Shown here in pieces: positions 56,130 to 64,000 of a stretch of DNA of 64,000 nt. Positions within the stretch are counted from its first letter, which is position 1. Every line of letters starts with the position of its first letter. The DNA is taken from assembly GCF_001704415.2 (NCBI RefSeq), contig NC_030808.1:135609089-135673088 (forward strand), given 5' to 3'. The notes beneath the pieces are model-generated. The model had not been told where the DNA came from. It saw only the letters and a program-made list of their open reading frames with translations, and did no database searches. The position numbers and the translations under genes were made by a program. The stretch is from Capra hircus (taxonomy: Eukaryota > Chordata > Mammalia > Artiodactyla > Bovidae).

Positions 56130-56208
56130 TCTTTAAATTTTCAATTATTGTGGGATCGTAGGCAACTCATTGAACATCTGGCTCTGACTTCTTCACCTGT
56201 TAAAAACA
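56130..56208 (+). mobile_element. MIR SINE fragment
   Basis: 'gatcgtaggcaactcattga' and 'cttcttcacctgttaaaaac' match the MIR mid-section. Truncated by the CHR SINE. Confidence 0.5.
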
Positions 56209-56210
56209 GG

Positions 56211-56495
56211 AGGGCTTCGCTGGTGCCTCAGTGGTAAAGAATCTGCCTGCCAATGCAGGAAACACAGATTTGATCCCTGATCTGGGAGGATCCCACATTC
56301 TGTGGAGCAACTAAGCCTGTGTGCCTAAACTACTGAGCCTGCACTCTAGAGCCTGCGTGCTCCGCAACAAAAGAAGCCACTGCAAAGAGAAGTCTGTGCT
56401 GCAACTAGAGAGCAGCCTCCTCTTGCCCCAAAACTAGAGAAAAAGCCCACACAGCAATGAAGACCAGCACAAAATAAAGAAAAATCACATTACAA
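56211..56495 (+). mobile_element. CHR-2-type SINE
   Basis: Head 'gggcttcgctggtgcctcag', then 'aagaatctgcctgccaatgc', 'gagcctgcactctagagcct' and an A-rich end. Longer than CHR-1 and clearly diverged. Confidence 0.82.
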
Positions 56496-56559
56496 AAAGA
56501 AACACACAGGGTATCCGTCCATGCCTTTGTGTTCTCTAGCAGAATATAAGGATGCGGAC

Positions 56560-56755
56560 TTGTATCAAGCATTTCCTGTGAGTTGGGCATCATTCTAAGG
56601 ACTTGATTAATATTATCTTATTTAGTTCCCACAACCACCTAAGAGCAAGGAACCACTATTATCTCCATATTACACATGAAGAAATTGAGACACAACAAGG
56701 TGAGACACCTTTAAGAAGATGGTGAGGCCAAATTTACACCAAAGCATTTTGGCTA
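56560..56755 (-). mobile_element. MIR SINE, antisense
   Basis: 'aagcatttcctgtgagttgg', 'ttagttcccacaaccaccta' and 'gaagaaattgagacacaaca' give the antisense MIR in order. Confidence 0.7.
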
Positions 56756-57060
56756 TATTGCCTAAAAGGAGAAATTGCTGAGTGCTTTGAAAGGGCCATG
56801 CAAAATAGGTGGTCACTGCCATCATACTTCTTTCAGAGAGGTGTATCAATAGTAATAAGCTCTTGGAGTTGGGACCGAGTAATTCCAAATCCTAAACTGA
56901 TGCTACCTGTCCTTGCTCCAGATCTTTAGGTAAAGTCTAATCCACCCACCAACCCCCATGATAGATTCCATGCTACAAAGCTCCAGCCCTAGACCTCTGT
57001 GTGAGTAGGTGGAGACATGGCTTTAGTGTGCAGCTTATGGCTCTCAAAGAACCTTGGCTA
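56756..57060. other. Unassigned DNA
   Basis: No feature recognised. Confidence 0.4.
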
Positions 57061-57068
57061 TAATATAT

Positions 57069-57274
57069 GTTAGTCGCTCACTTGTGTCCAATTCTTCGTG
57101 ACCCCATGGACTGTAGCCCACCAGGCTCCTCTGTCCCTGGAATTCTCCAGGCAAGAATACTGGAGTGGGTTGCCATGCCCTTCTCCAGGGGATCTTCCCC
57201 ACCCAGGGATCAAACCTGGGTTTCCCCACATTGCAGGCAGATTCTTTACCATCTGAGCCACCCAGGAAGCCTGC
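57069..57274 (-). mobile_element. Bov-tA SINE, antisense
   Basis: Body 'gtgaccccatggactgtagc' at the left, head 'accatctgagccacccagga' at the right. 'aatatat' on both sides (57062-57068 and 57275-57281) may be a short TSD. Confidence 0.92.
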
Positions 57275-57281
57275 AATATAT

Positions 57282-58738
57282 AATGGGAGGAAGCTTATAT
57301 CTTCAGATGAAAAAGTGATTTTATACATCTTCTACTAGCTGTACAACCATTCTTTCCCAAAGCATGCATGTTCTTAGGAGCAGTATCAGTTTGAGAATTA
57401 GAAATGGGTCTAGAGTTACATCTCTGAAATCACAGCTAGTAAGTTGAAAGTGCTTCTGAAAGCAACTGAACCTCCTATTTAGTTGTGCCTCCAATTAGCA
57501 TCTACATAATTTAATAGCAAAGCTGTCATCCTCTCCTATTAAATAGATGCCGAGATACTGACGAGAGGTGGCACATGCTTTGGATTTGTCATCATCCTTT
57601 TTATTTTCCCAAGCTATTAAAAATATTTTTTTCTCCATGTACTACCCTTTCCAATAAAATCTGAGCCATTACTTTTCTTTTGAGTTGTTCGTTTTTCTTG
57701 ATTTAATGGAACAGGAAAAAAAAAAACAACCCTTAAGAATTCCTACAGTAACACAGCTCCCTCCATTTATTCACAAACAGGCATGGCAGTGATCCAATCA
57801 GGAAAGTCTTTGGAGATATTAATAGAACAGCACAAAGGAGTTAATCTTGTATTAGATCACAGTGGATAAGAAAACTGTCATTCATTTGGTAGAATCTTTC
57901 TCTAATTCTCGTCATCCATGCATTAGGAAAAAGCCTTAAATACACATTAAAAAGTCTTCTGCGTTTAATGCCATTATCAGTGTTCTCTTCACAGGAGGGA
58001 GCAATTACCTGCAGTATTGCAAGAGAGGAGAAGGTTTTCCCCTGCCAGGGATACTGAGAAACATCTAAAATGCTGGTCCAAAAAGAAATCAGAGGACACA
58101 CTAAATGTGAGGGGAGAATGGTAGTTAAGCAGTGGAGAAACTGGGCCCACCTTGATTAGGTGATGAAAATAAACATCCGTGAGGCAGATGGACACATCGT
58201 GCACTTCCAGATGCACTGCCCTGAGAAGGACTCGCCACTGTCTGAGTGGTGTCCTGACTTGAGAAGCACAATATGAAGGGAATCAGGTGGAAACATCAGA
58301 CAAGAAAAAAACAAAGACTATCTACTTTAAATGTATTTTTAAATGATGTAAAAATAATTGTCAAAAGTGTGAATATATATGTATTGTCTAATGTTTTTTG
58401 AAAGTGTATTTTCAAAACTGTTAATATTATAAAATGCAAAGAAAGGCTGAGGAGTTTTTCAGATTAAAGAGACATGACACCTAAATGAACTGTATGATTC
58501 TAGATTGGATCCTATTCAGGAGGAAAACAGGCTATGAAGCACATTCCAATTGGTGAAATTGGAATATAGGTAATTGATGAAGAGATGAAAGCATATCTAG
58601 GGAACTTGGTAATTTTACTGTGGTTATGTAAGAGAATGTCATTCTTGGGAAATGCACACTGAAGTCCTCGGGGAAAAGGGCATGATATATGTAACTGAAC
58701 CTCAAGTGGCCAGGAGATAATTGCATACATACAGAAGC
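57282..58738. other. Unassigned DNA, 1.5 kb
   Basis: Non-repetitive sequence without recognisable genes. A-run at about 57716-57726. Frames below 100 codons only. Confidence 0.35.
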
Positions 58739-58802
58739 AATACAGTATTGTAAAATAAAATAAAGTAAAAATAAAAATTTAAAAAGAAAAAGAAAAAAAA
58801 AG
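58739..58802 (+). mobile_element. Short L1-type 3' tail
   Basis: 'gcaatacagtattgtaaaat' followed by AAATAAAG-type repeats and an A-rich end. The last part of a young L1 with almost no body. Confidence 0.5.
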
Positions 58803-58944
58803 AGATTGATAAAGCAAACAGGCAAACTGTTAACATTTACTGAATATGAATAATGGGTACCTGTGTTTTCTTCATACTATTCCTATAAACTTTTCTTTAA
58901 GTCTGAATTTTCTTACAAATAAAAAGCTGTTTTAAAGTCACTAA

Positions 58945-59932
58945 ACTATGTTAAGATGTCAGTTCTCCCGAGACTGATGTATACATTTGATGCATTCTAT
59001 CAAAATTCTAGTAGGTTCTTAGAAATTATCAAGATGACCCTAATACTTACACGGAAATGTAAAGGGCCTAGAATAGTCAAAACAATTCTGAAAAAGAACA
59101 GTGTTGATGGGCTTATACTACTTGATTTCAAAACTTACTATAAAATCACGGTAGTTAAGACAATGTGGTATTGGCACATGGATAGTAATATAAACCAAAT
59201 GGAACAGAAATGACTTTAGGAGTAAATCCTTATGCTTATGATTTTTGATAAAGGGATCAGGACTATTCAATGGGGATGGCAGAGAGTTTTTTCAACAAAT
59301 GATGCTTACACAATTGGATAGCCACATGCAAAAATAATGAACTTAGATCCTTATACAATACACAAAAATTAACTCAACGTGGCATGTAAACCTATATGTA
59401 AGAATTAAAACTGTAATATTTCTGGAAGAAAATATAGGAGAAAGTCTTTGTTACTTTTGGTTGGGCAGAGTTCTTAAAAATAATACCAAGTTCATCAAAA
59501 TTAAAAAAAAATTCCATGCTTCAAAGACACCAATAAGAAAAGAAAACAAAAGCCATACACAAAAATAGAAATGTAAGCTACAGGAGAAAATATCTGCATA
59601 ACATATTGGAAAAAGACTTGTATCTAGAATAAAAGAATTCTTACAATGCAATAAAAAAAATTCAATTAAAAAATGTGCAAAAGATCTGATGGCATTTCAC
59701 CAAAGATGTATGGATAGCAAATAAGTATATGAAAAGATGCTCAATATTATTAGTCATCAGGGAAATGCAAATAAAAAATCCTAATGGATATAATTTCATA
59801 TTCACTAGAATGGCTGTAACAAAAAAGACAGTAGAACCATGGATTGGTGATAATGCAAAGGAATTGGACTATTCATACGTTGCTAGTGGGAGTGTAAAAT
59901 GGTTAGCCAAAACAGTTTGGCAGTTTTTTAAT
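58945..59932 (+). mobile_element. Ancient L1 ORF2 fragment
   Basis: Frame 58956-59213 reads 'ILTRKCKGPRIVKTILKKN' and 'LILLDFKTYYKITVVKTMW', a conserved part of L1 ORF2 near the C-terminal half. Degraded continuations follow to 59930. A young antisense L1 is inserted at its right end. Confidence 0.8.
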
Positions 59933-59937
59933 TAATT

Positions 59938-60822
59938 AATTTTTTATTGAAGGATAATTGCTTTATAGAATTTTGTTGTTTTCTGTCAAACCTCAACATG
60001 AATCAGCCATAGGTATACATATATCCCATCCTTCTTGAACCTCCCTCCCATCTCCCTCCCCATCCCACCCCTCTAGGTTGAGACAGAGCCCCTGTTTGAG
60101 TTTCCTGAGCCATACAGCAAATTCCTGTTGGCTATCTATTTTACACATGGTAATGGAAGTTTCCATGTTACTCTTTGCATATATCTCACCCTCTCCTTCC
60201 CTCTCCCCATGTCCATAAGCCTATTTTCTATGTCTGTTTCTCCATTGCTGCCCTGCAAGTAAATTCTTCAGTACCATTTTTCTAGATTCCATATATATGC
60301 ATTAAAATACACTATTTATCTTTCTTGTTCTGACTAACTTCACTCTGTATAAGAGGTTCTAGGTTCATCCACCTCATAGGAACTCATTCAAAGGTGTTCT
60401 TTTTTATGGCTGAGTAATAGTTCATTGTGTATATGTACCACAACTTCTTTATCCATTCATCTGTCGATGGACATCTAGGTTGCTTCCATATTCTAGCTAT
60501 TGTAAATAGTGCTGCAATGAAAAATGAGATACAATGTATCTTTTTCAATTTTGGTTTCCTCGGAGTGGGATTGCTGGGTCATATGGTGGTTTTATTCCTA
60601 GTTCTAAAGAATCTCCATACCATCTTCCATGGTGGCTGCATCAATTTACATTCCCACCAACTGTGCAAGAGCGTTCCCTTTTGTCCACACCCTCTCCAGC
60701 ATTTATTGTTTGTAGAATTTTTGATGATGACCATTCTGACTGGGGTGAAGTGATATCTCATTATAGTTTTAATTTACATTTCTCTAATAATGAGCAATGT
60801 TGAGCATCTTTTCATGCGTTTG
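59938..60822 (-). mobile_element. Young ruminant L1 3'UTR and ORF2 end, antisense
   Basis: 3' end at the left ('attgaaggataattgcttta', 'cctcaacatgaatcagccat'), then the ORF2 C-terminus (minus frame 60761-60579: 'NKCWRGCGQKGTLLHSWWEC'). Ends at 60822 against an antisense BovB. Confidence 0.88.
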
Positions 60823-61298
60823 TTCAGTTCAGTTCAGTTGCTCATTCATGTCTGACTCAGCAACCCATGGACTACAGAACGCAGGCTTCCTGGAGTTTAC
60901 TCAAACTCATGTCCATCGAGTCGGTGATGCCATTCAACCATCTCATACTCTGTCGTCCCCTTCTCCTCCTGCCCCCAATCCCTCCCAGCATCAGGGTCTT
61001 TTCCAATGAGTCAACTCTTCTCATGAGGTGGCTAAAGTATTGGAGTTTCAGCTTCAACATCAGTCCTTCCAATGAACACCCAGGACTGATCTCCTTTAGG
61101 ATGGACTGGTTGGATCTCCTTGCAGTCTAAGGGACCCTCAAGAGTCTTCTCCAACACCACAGTGCAAAAGCATCAATTCTTCGGCACTCAGCTTTCTTCA
61201 CAGGCCAACTCTCACATCCATACATGACCACTGGAAAAGCCATAGCCTTGACTAGGTGGACCTTTGTTGGCAAAGTAATATCTCTGCTTCTCAATATG
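60823..61298 (-). mobile_element. BovB 3' end, antisense
   Basis: 476-bp antisense BovB: ACTGA units at 60823-60840, then the C-terminal coding part to 'aaagtaatatctctgctt'. The L1 on its left is the 3' end and the L1 on its right is the 5' end, so no duplication can be read and a deletion of the L1 interior is likely. Confidence 0.92.
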
Positions 61299-61531
61299 AT
61301 CCTTGCACTTTCTCCATTTTGTTCTGAAGGTTTTTGATCATCTTTACTATCACTATTCTGAGTTCTTTTTCAGGTAGTTTGCCTACTTCATTTATTTGGA
61401 TTTCTGTGTTTCTAATTTGTTTCTTCATTTGTGTAGTATTTCTCTGCCTTTTTATTATCAGTATTTTTTTTAAAACTTATTGTGTTTAAGGTCTCCTTTT
61501 CCCAGGCTTCAAGGTTGAATTGTTTCTTCTT
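61299..61531 (-). mobile_element. Young L1: ORF1 start and 5'UTR, antisense
   Basis: Minus-strand translation near 61430-61310 reads 'NTEIQINEVGKLPEKELR', the N-terminus of L1 ORF1, with the probable start ATG near 61428. The 5'UTR continues to the right ('aggcttcaaggttgaattgt') and is split by the BovB 5'UTR piece. Confidence 0.8.
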
Positions 61532-61989
61532 TTGGCTGGCGGCCGCGAGGAGCAACCCGAGGAGCGTTGGCTGAGCAGGCACAGGAGGGCCTAGAGGAGC
61601 TATCCCACATTGAAGGTCGGGAACGGCACCCATAAGGAGATAACCCTCCTCCAAGGTAAGGAGCAGTGGCTGTGCTTTGCTGGAGCAGCTGTGAAGAGAT
61701 ACCCCATGCCCAAGGTAAGAGAAACCCAAGTAAGATGGTAGGTGTTGCAAGAGGGCATCAGAGGGCAGACACACTGAAACCATACTCACAGAAAACTAGT
61801 CAATCTAATCACACTAGGACCACAGCCTCTTCTAACTCAATGAAACCAAGCCATGCCTGCAGGGCAACCCAAGATGGGTGGGTCACGGTGGAGAGATCTG
61901 ACAGAATGTGGTCCACTGGAGAAGGGAATGGCAAGCCACTTCAGTATTCTTGCCTTGAGAACCCCATGAACAGTATGAAAAAAAAAAAA
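61532..61989 (+). mobile_element. BovB 5'UTR segment ending in an A-run
   Basis: Sense BovB leader: 'aggagggcctagaggagcta', 'cttgctggagcagctgtgaa'-like sequence, 'ggtaagagaaacccaagtaa', 'gtccactggagaagggaatg' and 'cccatgaacagtatg', followed by A-run 61979-61989 where other copies continue 'aaaaggcaaa'. It sits in the L1 5'UTR. It has no coding sequence. Includes a NotI-like GCGGCCGC at about 61543. Confidence 0.8.
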
Positions 61990-62215
61990 GGTTGGTCCAG
62001 TGGTTTGTAAAAGCTTCATATAGGGTGAGTTTTGTGCTTTTTTTTTTGCTGTTTGTTTGTTTTTCCTTTGATGGGCAAGGCTAAGTGAGGTGGTAATCCT
62101 GTCTGCTGAAGATTGAGTTTTTATTTTGTTTGTTTGTTGTTTAGATGAGTCCTGTACAGGGTGCTACTGGTGGTTGGGTGTTGCCAGGTCTTGTATTCAA
62201 GTGGTTTCCTTTGTG

Positions 62216-62415
62216 TGTGAAGTTGCTCAGTTGTGTCCGAACTTTGCGACCCCATGGACTGTAGCCTACCAGGCTCCTCTGTCCATGGGATTTTCCAGGC
62301 AATAGTACTGGAGTGGATTGCCATTTCCTTCTCCAGGGGATCTTCCTCACCCAGGGATCAAACCCGGGTCTCCCACATTTAAACAGACGGTTTACTGTCT
62401 GAGCCACTGAAAAGC
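62216..62415 (-). mobile_element. Bov-tA SINE, antisense, perfect TSD
   Basis: Full antisense Bov-tA in the L1 5'UTR. The exact 11-bp duplication 'tttcctttgtg' is at 62205-62215 and 62416-62426. Confidence 0.95.
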
Positions 62416-62464
62416 TTTCCTTTGTGAGAGTTCTCACTATTTGATACTCCCTAGGGTTAGTTCT

Positions 62465-62956
62465 AAGCAGAGACATTACTTTGACAACTAAGGTCCATCT
62501 AGTCAAGGCTATGGTTTTTCCAGTAGTCATGTATGGATGTGAGAGTTGGACTGTGAAGAAGGCTGAGCACTGAAGAATTGATGCTTTTGAACTGTGGTGT
62601 TGGAGAAGACTCTTGAGAGTCCCTTGGACTGCAAGGAGATCCAACCAGTCCATTCTGAAGGAGATCAGCCCTGGGATTTCTTTGGAAGGAATGATTCTAA
62701 AGCTGAAACTCCAGTACTTTGGCCACCTCATGCGAAGAGTTGACTCATTGGAAAAGACTTCGATGCTGGGAGGGATTGGGGGCAGGAGAAGAAGGGGACG
62801 ACCGAGGATGAGATGGCTGGATGGCATAACGGACTCGATGTATGTGAATCTGAGTGAACTCTGGGAGTTGGTGATGGACAGGGAGGCCTGGCGTGCTGCA
62901 ATTCATGGGGTCACAAAGAGTCAGACACGACTGAGCGACTGAACTGAACTGAACTG
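62465..62956 (+). mobile_element. BovB 3' end, perfect TSD
   Basis: 492-bp sense BovB (RT C-terminus to ACTGA end) with the frame 62613-62942 open: 'MRVPWTARRSNQSILKEIS' and 'RRRRGRPRMRWLDGITDSM'. The exact 12-bp duplication 'agggttagttct' lies at 62453-62464 and 62957-62968. Low divergence, among the youngest BovB pieces here. Confidence 0.97.
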
Positions 62957-63550
62957 AGGGTTAGTTCTCTGGTAGTCTAGGGTCTTGGAGTCAGTGCTCC
63001 CACTCCAAAGGCTCAGGGCTTGATCTCTGGTCAGGAACGAAGATTCCACAAGTGGTTTGTTATGGCATTAAGTGAGATTAAAACAAATACCCCAAAACGA
63101 GCATCCAAAGATGAACCTCAGACAAATGGCAGTTACAAAATCAGGCAAATAATAATTAAAATAATGGAATATTCACATATACATATACAACTATAAGCAA
63201 AGTCAAAACAGTCCAACTAAAATAAAATACAGTAGACTGGCTCGGTGAACAAAGGAAATCAAAAATGATATTTAGCAGTTAAGAACAAAACTAACAAGAG
63301 CACAAACTGGAAAACAAAACTAAAGCAAGTTGCCAAGTGGAGAATAAAGCATTGAAAACAAAACTAACAATATGTTGAGAGAGAAGGAAAGAAAGAAAAG
63401 AAATGCAAAGTTAAATAGAGGTAGATGAAGAAGATTTATATACAGTAAAGATTAACTGCAAGGGGAAAAGAACAGTAAGAAAAGAAAGGAATAAATGTAG
63501 AAAAAATAATAATAGGTTTGAAAAATTAAAAATAAAAAAAGAGAACCCGC

Positions 63551-63572
63551 CCTCCAAAAAAAAAAAAAAAAC
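63551..63572. repeat. Poly(A) run in the L1 5'UTR
   Basis: A-run after 'gaacccgccctcc'. Probably a simple expansion inside the A-rich L1 5'UTR. Confidence 0.6.
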
Positions 63573-64000
63573 TCCACAGAACTGCAAAAAGCCCAACGTA
63601 GAGGTAGACATTTATAACAATGATAAAAATGTGACTGAGAAAAAAAATCTCAAAAGTTCAATTAGATTTCATAGTCCTAATAAAATCAACAACTAAAACA
63701 GTGGGGAGCAGGGCAGTGGGGGAGGGAAAAAAAAGGAAAAAATCCAAAAGAATCTATAGAACAAGTCAAAACAGGAATAATAAATGTTTTTCTTGAGTCA
63801 CTGCTGTCAGAGTCCTTTCCCTTGCTGGGAGTCACTGTCCACTGCGTCTCCCTACAGTGCCCTCCAACATTGTACAGATCTCTGGACCTGTTGTTGGGGC
63901 AGCTCAGATTCTAATCTGGTCTTACTCCTGTGTGTTCTTACCTCCAATGTCCACAACTATCAGAACTAGTGCATTTTCTTTTGTGGGAGCTCTCAGTGCC

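Larger units (their letters stand above)
61990..64000 (-). mobile_element. Young ruminant L1 5'UTR, antisense
   Basis: After the inserted BovB leader the L1 5'UTR resumes ('ggttggtccagtggtttgta', 'ggtggtaatcctgtctgctg'). It continues between and beyond the nested SINE and BovB ('ctctggtagtctagggtctt') through the A-rich block 63070-63760 to 'cctccaatgtccacaact' and past the window end. This region holds the L1 internal promoter in intact elements; the insertions and drift make activity unlikely. Confidence 0.75.

Noticed and set aside
61541..61560. CpG island or promoter at the NotI-like site
   Set aside because: Local GC content comes from the BovB 5'UTR only and extends for a few dozen bases; no transcript evidence can be read from sequence.

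Overview
The window is mammalian nuclear DNA from a ruminant, most likely a bovid. The evidence is the dense set of ruminant repeats: BovB (RTE-type LINE), Bov-tA / BOV-A2 SINEs that share BovB-like sequence, CHR-type tRNA-Glu SINEs, and young ruminant L1 3'UTR and 5'UTR sequence. These sit on older mammalian repeats (MIR, L2, MER5-like and MER20-like elements, Tigger-like, MLT1-like, ancient L1). I cannot separate cattle from sheep, goat or another bovid. No intact protein-coding gene is recognisable. Every long open frame I could identify is a remnant of a BovB or L1 ORF, and the only identified host-gene copy is a dead processed pseudogene of RPS2.

Layout. 1-7.5 kb: a BovB 5'UTR fragment, an L1 3' end, an MLT1-like LTR, a CHR SINE, a candidate ERV LTR with leader, a Bov-tA2, then a head-to-head BovB (inverted 5' part, then RT to 3' end) split by a young L1. 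7.5-20.5 kb: the least repeat-dense part, with MIR, L2, MER5 and a few SINEs, ending in the RPS2 pseudogene, which sits inside a MIR. 20.5-25.5 kb: one long antisense L1 carrying several nested insertions. 25.8-30.5 kb: two BovB bodies head to head, then L1, nested SINEs and a BovB. 32.8-41.6 kb: BovB copies, diverged L1, a Tigger-like fragment and a 5'-inverted L1. 41.6-52 kb: mostly unassigned DNA with MIR, L2 and two adjacent small L1 insertions. 52-54.2 kb: a 2.2-kb antisense BovB. 54.2-58.7 kb: unassigned DNA with a CHR SINE, MIR and Bov-tA. 58.7-64 kb: an old sense L1, then the 3' end and the 5'UTR/ORF1 start of young antisense L1, invaded by two BovB pieces, a BovB 5'UTR piece and a Bov-tA.

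No host genes work together here. The coherent story is insertion history: at least nine insertions are bracketed by target-site duplications (TSDs) of 9-18 bp that I could read directly, giving a relative order of BovB, SINE and L1 activity. I found no evidence for a new functional system. The most unusual items are a perfect 23-bp hairpin at an L1 5' junction, a short 5'-inverted L1 beside it, two micro-insertions consisting of little more than a retroposon tail, and a BovB 5'UTR fragment that ends in a poly(A)-like run.
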